NCBI GenBank assembly: GCA_020726505.1
Contig: JAHLEZ010000009.1
Location: 2,232,001-2,296,000, forward strand
From: Leptodontidium sp. MPI-SDFR-AT-0119
Taxonomy: Eukaryota; Ascomycota; Leotiomycetes; Helotiales; Leptodontidiaceae
Reading direction: 5' to 3'
Length of the DNA: 64,000 bases
The translations under genes were made by a program, and so were the position numbers. Shown in pieces: positions 11,963 to 22,481 of the stretch (position 1 is the stretch's first letter; every line of letters begins with the position of its first letter). The notes beneath the pieces are model-generated. The model had not been told where the DNA came from, did no database searches, and was given only the letters and a program-made list of their open reading frames with translations.

Positions 11963-14900
11963 TCAATCCTCAATTACGATAACCTCAGGAACCTTTCTCC
12001 TTGATACCGGGGACAAGACTCGGTTCGCATTCCTGCTTGAAGTCAAAGTACCTGCCTGTGCCTCGCTGGACCCAGCAGCCGGCAGCGATCCAGCAACATT
12101 GACTTTCAGCTCGTTGATTGAGTTATACTCATCAGCCAGAACCACCTTGAGATTCTCAGCTCCAATATCCGAAAAATGCTTCCTAATCACAACACAACGA
12201 TCCACCCAAGCTTTCCTCTCAGCCTTATAATGCGTATCAGTCTTCGTCACAACCAAAGTCTGAGGCGATCCTCGCCTCTCCGTGTCATGAGTGCAGTCAA
12301 TTCCTGCAAGCATTGAATGCAGGTGCTCACGGCGCTTTTTAGCAACTGCGAATCTTCCGACCTTCTGACGCGGATCGATCAGAAATGCATTCAGACTCCG
12401 ACAGTCCTGGCAGCTACAGCTCACAGCTCGCCGCTTGAAGTCTTTGGCAGGTGAAGGCTCCGATCGGACGTAGCGTGTAATGTATGTGCTGAGGGTGTTC
12501 TGGAAGAGCTTAGAGACAATGGGATCCTGCATTGGCACGCTCCTCTCCGATAACGAGGTAATGAGAGTCTTCAACATTGGGAGGTATAGCGCATCGAAGA
12601 ACTCGAGTCCAACTTTCTGCATCTCCAAGATCATTTTCGAGACAGCTTGATTGAGTTCCGCGTCCATTTTGAACTTCAGGCAGGAACAAATGAAGGCGGC
12701 AATGTTGTTGCTGTTCTCTACATCGATGACTGCGACTGGCTCCGGGCGTCGGAGCACTGGTGTGTAGCTGCTCTCGGCTTTTGGTATGGTAGTAAGGGTG
12801 GGTCCTAAGCTTTCCAGGCTGAAGTCTTCCACCACATCAGAGACAACATCGCGAAATATGCTCTCTGCGACGTTTTCTGCTACCTCTCCTTGGGCGGTGT
12901 GTTGGATGAGACCAGTCACAAATGTAATGGCCATGACTGTGTGATTGGTGTTTCTTTTGACCGCCGGAAGGATTCTACGCGAAGTCAGTCTCACATTCCA
13001 AGGCGTATTCGGCAGACTACTAACTTATTGAATGTATCCTGGGAGCTGAACACGGTTGCAAGATTTGCAAGCACAGCCCCATCTCTCGCGGAACTCATGA
13101 TGAAAGTATCGGATGAGAGTGTTTGGTCGAGTGTTGATTGCATCCAACTTTCAAATGCTGCCGACAATTCCGCTTGGGACTGGGTGGCTTCCTCGTTCAT
13201 ACCTGTTCGGAATGCGTCTATGATTTCCAAGCGGTCGGCGACTCGAGTCACATTCTGTAAGTATGTCGTCAACCTGTGGAACTGTCAGCATATGGTATAC
13301 TGCATGACGGAGAAGCATACTTCGGAATGTTCGAATCCAGAGTGTATCGCAGCATAGCCCTTCCAACGTAGGAAAACGCCGAAGGCGGCAGATCATTTGG
13401 GCACACATCGAGTATCTTCAACAATGCATCCATGTTGCCAGCTTCGAAAGCAACCTTCAAACATTGAGCCAAAACATCATTGCCAAAGGGTGGGCTCATC
13501 TCTCTTTCCCACCAATGTTTGGCTGGAGGACGACTTCGGTAGACCCGCATGCGTCCTGACACCAGGTCGCAGATCTGTGATACGCCTTCTTTTGCTTCGG
13601 TATTATCGGGTTCGGATTGCTTCGGAGAGAAGTACTCAAGCCATTTCAGAACATCAGTCTGGTTCTTACAGATCGGCTCCCGATCCCAGCCTCGCGAAGG
13701 GTTAGTAGTAGTGTCGGGTAGGAGAAATTCCATGCGCTGGGAAATTTCGACAAGGATTGCCACCTAGCAAGTGCGTAAGTAACCAGTGGTACTTGGAAGT
13801 AGAAGACTAACCGTGCGGCGATAGAAATGTGTAGCTGAGACTCCTTCGTTCCCAGTATATCCCGAATAGTCTTCGTCATCTGGGGACAAGTTCTTGAAGG
13901 GCTCTTCCTGGACGAAAGAAAAAAGGTCCTCGTTGAAAGCAAGTTCCTCGGCTACTTCGGCACCGTCGAGATCGACCACTCGTTTCAAGACTGTCGTCCG
14001 ATCTATCTCCTCGACAATATCATGGAATCCATCCTCACGAGAGCCACCCCAGCTATCTTCGTCGCATCCGCCTTCTACGGTCATCTCTATACTGGCAAGA
14101 TAGACGAAGAACCCGGATTCCGCGCTGGTGGCACGCAGATGCGCCCCAATGTTTCGGTCATGCCCCTTTAAGCCGTCGAAAGACATACTCGACTCGGTGT
14201 ATTGATGATCCAGCATGTATGCTAGCATGGTTGAAATTCTTGCACCATTTTCGAGGCTCGTCTTCCAATTGCCTAGAATTGATTTGAGTTGTGCAGTGCC
14301 TAGGTTCGACGCCCCAGCTATTGTCGAGCCAAGAGTGCTGTGTATGAGGTTATATGTCAATACCAACCGGCGTCCGGATGTGACGGGCTTCACTTCATGA
14401 ATGACATCGGAGAACCTGCATCAACGTCAAGATAAATTTTGGAGATATTTACTCAAACACTTACCAGGCCAGATATGATCCATCAAATTCCGAAGTCGTG
14501 GAGGTAGCATAAACTTTCGTCTCCCCGTTGTGAGATACACGTACTTCTCCACCCTCGTGCTTCGAAGGCAGAGCAACTACCAAAGTAGCGAACATTCCGG
14601 GAGTTTTCTCAGAACTGCTATAAGTCAGCAATAGCCTCCTGCATTTGTATAAAATTGTACTCTTGATGCGGTTTGAACATTGCTCCCTCATCATACAACA
14701 GCATCTTGTACAGCTCGGCCCGCACACATCTGCTCGTAGCATCCACTCCCAGGCCGGCACTGACTTTGGCCACGACTGTATCGATGAACCCCGACCAAGC
14801 AGGATTCTTCAGTTGAAATTTGCTAGGTGATAGCTCCCACGTCTTTCGAACATTGGTATCCACAATTGTCGCTTCTCCTTTGCCGAAGGGTGCCGCATGG

Positions 14901-15142
14901 CTTGCTGTGACAATCAACTCCGCATCATGATCGTTCAGTGGAAGGCCAACGAGCCCGCCAGATTCGAGATAGATACCAGGATTAGGGGGATTCTCAACTG
15001 TCTCAAAGACGGAAAACGAGCCGTCGTTCTGCAGGCTTGAGAGGCAGGTTTTGAGGTCCGATTTCAGTTCATTGTCATCCGTGTAGATGTTTCCGACTTC
15101 GGTTGTGGATGGCTGGTGTTCGTCCGCTAACAACGTCGCCAT
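11963..15142 (-). CDS. Large Fe(II)/2-oxoglutarate dioxygenase-domain protein (prolyl-4-hydroxylase-like)
   Basis: Six exons: 15142-14661, 14617-14465, 14415-13812, 13763-13321, 13273-13025 and 12974-11963, with introns of 43-50 bp, all GT-AG. The total is 2943 nt, exactly 980 residues plus stop. The N-terminal quarter is a Fe2OG domain. FKPHQD is completed across the first intron and gives the HxD iron ligands (His159, Asp161). After EKTPGMFATLVVALPS, SDVIHEVKPVTSGRRLVLTYN supplies the distal His218 and the Arg that holds 2-oxoglutarate. All expected catalytic residues are present. The remaining roughly 700 residues are mostly helical, with no domain I can name; a Cys-rich SCSCQDC lies near the C-terminus. 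Substrate unknown. No lesions found, so this appears to be one of the few intact genes here. Confidence 0.85.
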
Positions 15143-15861
15143 CTTAAAGAGTGTTTTAAAAGGCAGAAAGAAAATGTACAGCTTGATGTGATGTTCGAGT
15201 CCAAGTTGGGCGTAAAGAGGACGAAGTCACAAATGAAGATCCGCGTTTCGCGTCGTGTCGCGTTCGCGATCGTGATCTGCAAAATATCACGTGCCGTCCC
15301 TCACCAACTCTGTGCATGCTGATTCGATCGGAGGGCAATCAATTGGGTTCTTACAGAGTCGGCGTCCTGATATGTTACTGGGGAAAAAATTGGCTATACT
15401 TCTTGGTCGAGCAAGGCTGCCGTGTTGTAGAATAGATGTGCATTGGGGGCCAGAAACGCGGGGTAATTCCGCTCCAGAAACCAGCAGCAATATCAACAAA
15501 AGGATGTGTCAAGCTCATTCTGTTTCATTTTTTCTAAGTCGCTATGTAATTTGATAGAGATCTCAGGAAGCTTGCTTGGCTGAAAAGAATCAAGTTTCAT
15601 GAAGAGGATACGTCTCGTATACCGGTCATTAATAGTCCTCTGGACAAAATTGCTGTCATTGCATCTCTCTTTCGCTGAAAAGGAGCACAGAAGCCACTCA
15701 ACAAACAGTCCTCATCGCTCCTTCACCAGATAAAAATACAGGAGCAAGTTGTTATACAGTTTACAGTCTACGTCACACGACCCAATCCCAACACCGCCAC
15801 ACACAGCATTTCCTGTTGCCTTCCGAGATCTTTTGCCACTACGTTTAGATCCGTCACTCAT
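15143..15861. other. Intergenic region
   Basis: Upstream region of the dioxygenase gene and 3' flank of the membrane-protein gene. Short open frames overlap on both strands and none has convincing coding character. Confidence 0.5.
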
Positions 15862-16448
15862 TTAGACTAAGCAGAAACATTTATCAGTATCTTAGTTACT
15901 ACTCCAGTAGAAGATTACTTACCCTTGCTTCCAACACGGCTACGTCCACGACTGCGGATCATCCATTGAGTGACCGCGGCGACAAGGAACAAAAATATAG
16001 CAATAATTGCAACAGCCCACGAGGCAACGAAGAGCTGACATCTAGATCGCTTAGAGCCATCATAGACGACTCTTGGGTATGGTGGAGCATCACAGCTATA
16101 GCGTGCAGAGCGGTTGAGGGCGACGACAACAATCATCAGCGCGATGAAAAGAATATCCTTGATGATACTGATGAGTGCGAAGAATGAGATTCCTGCCGTG
16201 CAGCAAGTGACGAGCACGCAAACCAGCTTGTATGCCATCGTAATGGATCCAATTGAGACGGAAGCGACATTTCGTGTGGTGAAGTTACGCCGAGCAGTGA
16301 ACTGTGATACGTTAATGACGCTTTCTTTTTCGTAACAGAGTATTCGGCTCACCCAACCAAAAGCCCCCGTGATGATTGCTGCACAGCAGAATGCCAAGGC
16401 ATATCATCCTATCATCGCCAGGCGAAGAAGTCCTCCTGCCAAAGCCAT
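15862..16448 (-). pseudogene. Four-helix membrane protein (MARVEL-like) with one nonsense codon
   Basis: Exon 16448-15923 plus a 5-nt terminal exon 15866-15862 (intron of 56 bp) gives 531 nt, 176 codons plus stop. About four hydrophobic segments are spaced like fungal MARVEL-like proteins: ALAFCCAAIITG, LVCVLVTCCTAGISFFALISI with IIKDILFIALMIVVVAL, and SWAVAIIAIFLFLVAAVTQW. A basic tail RSRGRSRVGSKV follows. The natural ATG at 16448 opens MALAGGLLRLAMIG and is then cut by TGA at 16406-16404 (codon 15), after which the frame stays open to the end. A Trp codon is the likely ancestor. Translation from a downstream start or readthrough cannot be excluded. The family assignment is tentative. Confidence 0.65.
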
Positions 16449-17306
16449 CTTGTAGAATTGTTTCTGGTTGTTGTGGTGGGATGATTTGCTCGCTTGTCTT
16501 AGGAAAGTAAATAGAAGAGTGAGGCGGTGTGGAGAACGATTGTTTAGCAAAGGGAGAAGTAAAATGATGAGAATCGAGGGGGAAGTGACGATTGTAGGAC
16601 GCTCTATATGCAAAATCAATTACTTCCGGGCCTTTCATATATCTGCCGAGTAACACCTTGTATAGCATGCCAGTGCCGTTCTTCCACTGCGTGACGACTG
16701 CCGGGAGCGCCAACGAACGGTCCAAATTGCTGCACTGCACCAAGTCGCTTCTCGGCAACGCCAACGCTGGGCGAAATGACGATGCCAGGCTGGATAGCCG
16801 CATACTCGGGCTCGAGATCATATTTTAAATCCCACGTTTTTGGATATGACTAAATTTCGGTTTGGTTAAGGTGAACCAAGAAGCTTCCAGTCCTGCTTTC
16901 CAGCTTGTTTATTCAAAGACTGACCATAGCGAATGACAATTGAGCTGAGCTTTTACGTGCACCAACAGAATTTGGGGACTTTTACGTCTTGAAACTACAT
17001 TTCCTATGTCACGGTCTCAGCAAAAACAGATGCATGTTACGACGCTACCATAAGAAGAATTTCTTGAAGGCATGGTTGTCATCACGTGTCAAGAAATGAC
17101 AAATAGATGGGGTCGTAAGGAATTGTTGTCATCAATTGCCTCCAATGCAATTTAATAGGTCGATAATGAAATTTAATAGGTCGATAATGAAATTTCCATT
17201 CATCCAGTTGGGAATACATCGTGCGCACAGGGTACGGTCCTCGACCCAGCCTTCAAAAAATGCCCATTTGCAGTCTACCATACTGGACAGCACTATGCTC
17301 TACCAT
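16449..17306. other. Intergenic region with a 21-bp tandem duplication
   Basis: No convincing gene. A perfect tandem duplication of a 21-bp unit (AATTTAATAGGTCGATAATG plus A) occupies 17149-17190. Confidence 0.5.
17149..17190. repeat. Two-copy 21-bp tandem repeat
   Basis: Two identical, head-to-tail 21-bp units at 17149-17169 and 17170-17190, followed by the first five bases of a third. Confidence 0.9.
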
Positions 17307-17798
17307 CTATTGAGGGCCAGGCCCCGCAGCGACCTTCAGATCCCACTCCATCAATCCAAAACTAGCTTTGACATCAGAAGATGATTCCAACAAGTTCCGA
17401 AGATCCCCTTTGAACAGGCTGCTGAATTCCCAATGAGGGATCCAATTGGTACCCTGTAGGATACCAGCAACGACAACCTCATCATCATCGAGACCGAAGC
17501 CGACATCCTTGACAGAGAACTTTGGCTCTCCCTGGTATTTGGCCTTGAATTGCTTTTTGTAGGTGTCTGAGAGTTCGAGGCGAATGTTGCCAGTTGGCGC
17601 TGGATCCTTGGGAAAATTCGGGTGGATTTGTTGGACTTCGCGGGGGACGAGTAGCAGGTGGGTCTCGCTGATGTAGAGCGTGTAGGGAATATATGGCGAG
17701 GTCAGACTCGCATGGTACTGGGTACCTTCGACTGTATAATTTTAGGTTATTACCATCCATCAGACAGAGAAGCCCCAGAACTTACAAGTTACAGGCAT
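17307..17798 (-). CDS. Small hypothetical protein, 145 residues
   Basis: ATG at 17798, first exon of 13 nt (17798-17786), a 54-bp GT-AG intron, second exon 17731-17307; 438 nt in total. The protein starts MPVTFEGTQYHASL and contains YTLYISETHLLLVPREV, a conserved-looking FKAKYQGEPKFSVKDVGFGL and VVVAGILQGTNWIPHWEF. No signal peptide, membrane segment or family is recognised; it looks like a compact soluble beta-rich protein. Exact frame closure over the tiny first exon supports the model. Confidence 0.7.
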
Positions 17799-18281
17799 CG
17801 CGATGGTTTCGGTCTGTGGTCGGCGGACGAACGGGCGGTGAAGGTTGATGAAAGCTTGAATTGAAGCAAGCAAGTCGGGATTTGTGTATTTGGTACAAGT
17901 GGACTGCTCAGTTGTAGCTTGGGAGGCTGTGGAGCAGATGTTGCCTTTTATAGAATATTACGAGACGTTGGAATATTGTAGGCAGGGTCGACCGTGCATC
18001 GATGCGGGGACAAAAATGCAAACGGATGGCTGAGCCCGTATCGGGGTATTTAAGCGAGGCATTGTCTCATCTCAATCCAGTCACAAGGTTTTCAGTGCTC
18101 AGTAATGTGCATTAGCCGAGATAAAGTTTACTATGTTCACGCCTGGGCTCGCTATTTTTATTTTTGCCACGATTCACAAGCCTAGTCACGTGTGTGGCGT
18201 AAGAGTAGGTTTCTCGAACATTCTGTCAGCGGGTGGCAGCACGCTGGTGCCTGGGCATTGGAGCGCTGTCGTCACCTTCTA
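17799..18281. other. Intergenic region
   Basis: Promoter side of the 145-residue gene. Nothing else is recognised up to the MITE. Confidence 0.5.
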
Positions 18282-18438
18282 CGGAAGGGGGTTCCAAGTG
18301 GGTCTCGTCCACCGTGGTCAGTGGCAAGGTACTGTTAACCATAGAATAACGTCGAATACTCTAATTCTCCCCACAAATTTCTATAAGTAGCGAAAGAAAA
18401 TACCAGGCTGGACGAGACCCACTTGAAACCCCCTTCCG
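18282..18438. mobile_element. 157-bp MITE related to the Tc1/mariner element at 56.4 kb
   Basis: Terminal inverted repeats of 30 bp with one mismatch (outer end CGGAAGGGGG, inner part GTGGGTCTCGTCCA), flanked by TA at 18280-18281 and 18439-18440. The same outer decamer and GTGGGTCTCG core form the TIRs of the transposase-bearing element at 56412-57705. There is no coding capacity, so this is a non-autonomous derivative that the larger element's transposase could have moved. Confidence 0.92.
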
Positions 18439-18449
18439 TACATCACCAT

Positions 18450-19002
18450 CGCGACGGCGGGATAATATGGACAGGCCCAGTCAAGTCCTAACGCAAGGCG
18501 TACGAAAGTACCTCCTGGCGGGCCTAGATCATACCGTGTTCTTGCAGGTCCCTCATTCTACACTCCATCATCGTGCTCGCGGGCGACCTACTTGTAGACG
18601 TGATCGATGTTATCAACGTGTACACGGTACACGCCCATACCGAGTTCTTGTATCTTCTTGATGTCTAACAAATGTCTCGTAGGGACACCGCTGCTCTTAA
18701 CATCGTAAGGCGGGAATCGCACTCGGTATGGGTCTTCCTATATGCGGAACCACAGGTTGTCGACGATATCCGCGTACTCTTTCGGGGTGTAAGGGCGTTT
18801 TCAAATGTAGTCGCTGGCAAAACGTCTCGTACTCTCGCGAGAGAAGAAGCTCGGTAACCGTGTCATCGAGGAGTTGCGAAAGGTCGAAATCGATGCAGAG
18901 GCAGAGGTTCTCAAGGTCTTTCCGGCGTTTGGCTGCTTTAGCAAAGGCACTGTTTTTAGTAGATTGAACTTTGCCATGGAAAGTAAGTTTCAAATGCCAC
19001 AT
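18450..19002 (-). pseudogene. Decayed gene of uncertain family
   Basis: The leftward reading carries a protein-like stretch (KNSAFAKAAKRRKDLENLC, FDLSQLLDDTVTELL, RVRGYRRQPVVPHIG) and then, in a shifted frame, PTRHLLDIKKIQELGMGVYR and VHVDNIDHVYK followed by stops. The order faintly recalls fungal Fta2/kinase-like proteins, but I would not assign it. Frame changes and stops mark it as dead. The MITE lies just beyond its 3' side. Confidence 0.4.
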
Positions 19003-19805
19003 GCGGTCGGAAAATGAAGAACAAATCTCAATCCGCGTTTCCTAGGTTCCGTGCCTCTTGCCTTAGTCTCTTTTGTGTATGTCTTCGGCGTAAGGCAAAT
19101 TGTCCATGAGTCTGAATTTGGCGTCTTAGACATGCCGGCGAGAGCGATGGCTATTGTTAGACTCTTGCAGACGAGTTGTCAGACTGAGTGATGGAGAAAG
19201 ACGCGCTCCGAGCGAATGATAGATTTGAACGTCAGCTGTGCTTGGCATTGATTACATAAGCGGACAAGTTACCCTGGTGTCCTTCTCGAAGGGGCGTGCG
19301 GGGCTGCTACAAAATGTCCGATCTGAAGTACCAAACCGGGTGGCGGTCTTATATGAATCTGCACACCACAGCCGCCACAAGGATATCAATGATCTCTCGC
19401 ATAGTAGGAAGGTCAGAAACTCGATTGAGATGGTGGCGGGAGGAAGGGGAGAGAGGAGGAAAGTGCTACCCCCGCGGGGTCTTGCTTCGCGTAGCCCCCC
19501 AGAGATAGCCACGCCTTTTCTATCTACGACCAGACAGCCACCCAGAGTCGGGAACCCGTCCATACTCAGGTCATAGTACTGGTCATACTACCAGACAGCA
19601 ACCCAAACCCCGTTACACAGAAACAAGATTAGCTACCCAGGAAGTCCCAGAAGTTTACTTGCACGAATCTGACTGCCCAAGACACAGAAAGCTGCCTAAA
19701 GTTCGATTTCCTGAGATGTACGGTCTTCCCCTCTGGGAATTGTATCCTCAGTTACAAGGCATAAATGGAAGGTAATAACGACGAGATGGCTATCAGTAGT
19801 ATATG
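19003..19805. other. Intergenic region
   Basis: Several short overlapping open frames on both strands, none convincing. The NLR fragment begins at its right edge. Confidence 0.45.
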
Positions 19806-20997
19806 GACAAGGTGATAATCGATATTATTTAAATTTTGAATTCTGCTCTATAAACTGACTCCTCAAACCACACCGGCGCCAAAGCAGTACTTTAAAGAAA
19901 TGTATGACGCCACGGCTCCTCTTGCATCCCTAGCTAGGCGCCGAAATAAGCCGTGCTCTAACATCTAGCGGCCGTCAAAAATAGCTTCTCATGACGTTAG
20001 AATTGGGCCGGACGAGTTCTTTAAAGGGCTAGATCTCTTTAGTAGCCACGACCTCAACTCGCCAATTTATACCGTGCTGGTCGTTGTACCCTTTCTAGGT
20101 CAGGGCGACGTTGGCCTCGGTACCTAATTCTACCGACCTCATATAATTGAGTTTACTAGTAATCTTCGAGAAATCAAGCCACAACTTCGGATCGGGTCCT
20201 TGGATAGCTTTATCAGAACATCCAAGCTTTGAGGTATACCGCAACTGCCCCGACATGACACTAAGGAAATCCTATTGAGTATCTCGAAGGCGCCATTTCC
20301 TTGTTTTTATTGGCTAAAATTATCTTCTTCCGCCGATTCATCCAAGCGCCTCCTTTTTGCTGATGGAGCATTCTCGTAGGTAAGGGGATCTACTGCAGTT
20401 TTTCTATGGCTGTATGTAATAACAGATCGTTCGAAAGCATCTCTGTAAGTATTATATAAAGAGCTACCGCTGACCTCGTCGCCGGTTTGAGACAAATTGC
20501 GCAAGATATCTCGTAGCAAAGTCTTGCGACATAGTATATAGTCTTGAGGGACACTACTAGAGATATTTGTTAAGTCAACACCTGCACTCAAGAATCCATC
20601 GAGTAGAGTGACGTAACTCTCTACAACACGTGGTGTTATAGCGCCAATCTTATCTTTGCTGGAAAGAGTACTAAATGCTGCGGGCCAACGGACAGATTTA
20701 AGTCTGGGCATAGAGTTTGGCGAGTAATCCAAGTGATTTGAGCTCAGTTCGAGAAGTACTTGCACCATGCTCTCTTTTGGAAATGGTACTGACGGCTGTA
20801 AATGCGAAGAGCTGCAAAGAGCGTACAGAAGAGCTCCTGCTACCTCGGATCTTGTTTTTTCATCCCTGTCAGCTAGAACGCTCCTTACAAAGCTGGAAAG
20901 GCACAGTAGAGTAGAGTCTCTCAACCAGTTACCACCTCTAAAATTGCTCGTGATGGGTGGTGGTTCAGGAATCCAGGAAGACCTCCAGATATTATCA
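19806..20997 (-). pseudogene. C-terminal fragment of the same NLR, lightly mutated copy
   Basis: Aligns base for base with 1-1197. Nearly all differences are C/G here against T/A there, so this copy is closer to the ancestor. It holds a 205-residue open frame (20924-20307; RDSTLLCLSSFVRSVLADRD through SAKRRRLDESAEEDNFS) that extends upstream to NIWRSSWIPEPPPITSNFRG. It is closed by a TAA where Gln is likely, and more readable sequence follows. It lacks the NACHT module and ends abruptly at 20997, exactly where the Myb-like gene fragment begins. It is a truncated duplicate, not a functional NLR. Confidence 0.85.
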
Positions 20998-20998
20998 A

Positions 20999-21902
20999 CA
21001 ACAACATTGACTCGGACGACGATAATAGGAAAACACGTCCTACGAAGCGGAAGCGGCCGTCCTCGTCTTACGACGGTCTAACGTCCAAGAAGCGCAAGCA
21101 CCTTCTTCAGCAGAAATCTGCCCGCACACGAAGAGCACACTCCAACTCCCATCGCCCCCCCCCCCCCCGAATTCACACTCCCCTCTTGATCAGGGTTCGA
21201 GAGTCACCACCGCCTCCAGTGCCAAGGGCCAACTGCCTTCGCCGGCGCCATCTGCGTCGGGAACTATGGATGCAGAGTTGGCATACGACTGCTGCAACCT
21301 TGGCGGATCAACCGGAGACATCCTGCCGATGCTGACCGAAATCACGTTCCGTCCGCACTCTCTACGCTGCTGCTCCTTTACAGCAGTGGCCCGGGACGGC
21401 CCGACTCATCGAGAGCATCGGCCATATTGGGCAGATTGGCGACTTCACGATCAAACCGCTACAGCAGAATTCGTTCCTCGTGACTGGCATCAGCCGGCAT
21501 ACACCATCCCGACCCTTGTCTAGGGGAACGACTACCTCGGCTACCACGGAGGCAAGTCCTACCCATGGGGATGCTACGCGTATCTGCCCCCAAGGTGGCA
21601 GAGCTGTTCACACCAAGGCTCTTGCATCGCTGGGGGGTCAACAGTCCAGCAGCGATGAGGACACTGGATTGAGCGATAGCGACCCTGATCCCAGCAGCGA
21701 CGATGACAGGTGTTCGAGTGAGGATGAGCCCGGGCGTTCAAGCACGGGGAAGAACATTAAATGGGAAGGCCTCGACGAGCAGCGCTTACTGGCATACAAG
21801 AAAGAGGGCAAGCCTTGGGAATGGATCTTTCGCAAGTTCCCAGGCAGGACTCGGCCCGCAATACGTACGCGGTGGAACATGATACGGCCCAGATTCGAGT
21901 AG
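20999..21902 (+). pseudogene. 5'-truncated, frameshifted Myb/SANT-like protein
   Basis: An open frame starts at the junction without an ATG: DSDDDNRKTRPTKRKRPSSS (basic, NLS-like), then LTEITFRPHSLRCCSFTAV. Near 21395-21405 coding shifts frame and continues LIESIGHIGQIGDFTIKPLQ, an acidic Ser/Asp stretch, and ends with LDEQRLLAYKKEG and EWIFRKFPGRTRPAIRTRWN, a Myb/SANT-like DNA-binding helix set. Such proteins are probably nuclear. The missing start and the frameshift mean this copy is not functional as read. Confidence 0.72.
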
Positions 21903-22481
21903 GCTTTCACGCATGAGCTCAAGCTCTGTTTGTCTACTTGTCCCTGCTATCTATCTACTGGGACGAATGTCTGAAACAATTAATTTAGCTCAATCAATTT
22001 GGCATATATCTGCGCATTCACCTTGTCCCCTTGTCCTCCCTCCCTTTGCGTTCGCGATCTCATCTCTCAAACGCGAATATTAACACGCTTCCTACCTCGT
22101 TGCCTATAAGTTCTTCCATAACTCCATTCGCAAGTACTCCCATAAAAAATTCCACCATTGATTCGACCGATATCTCATCCTCCCGCTCAATCAATGCATC
22201 AAAATCTACTAGGCCAGCTGTTGCAACCGTTACGCGGACTGCAGTAGCCTCCTATATTCCTAATACTACTGACGTCAACGGCTCACTTCAAGAAGCTTAG
22301 GCGACTGTATAAACTCCCAAGCAATTGTGTCTAATGAACCTATTCACTAAATATGACAGCAGAAAGATATCAAAAAGAGGTTCGTACGTGTGCCTTTCAT
22401 AATTCGAGAAATAATTAGCTAATCAATTATAGAATTAATTAAAAGTTAATCTTAATCCTTCCTAGATGAAGCAAAAGAATT
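21903..22481. other. Intergenic region with a short Ser/Thr-rich open frame
   Basis: An open frame at 22031-22300 is very Ser/Thr/Ile-rich but begins with TTG and has no recognisable domain. I do not call a gene. Confidence 0.45.

Noticed and set aside
21165..21182. Poly-C run suggesting an assembly artefact in the Myb-like gene
   Set aside because: The run is in frame (a run of Pro) and coding continues on both sides, so it does not explain the later frameshift.
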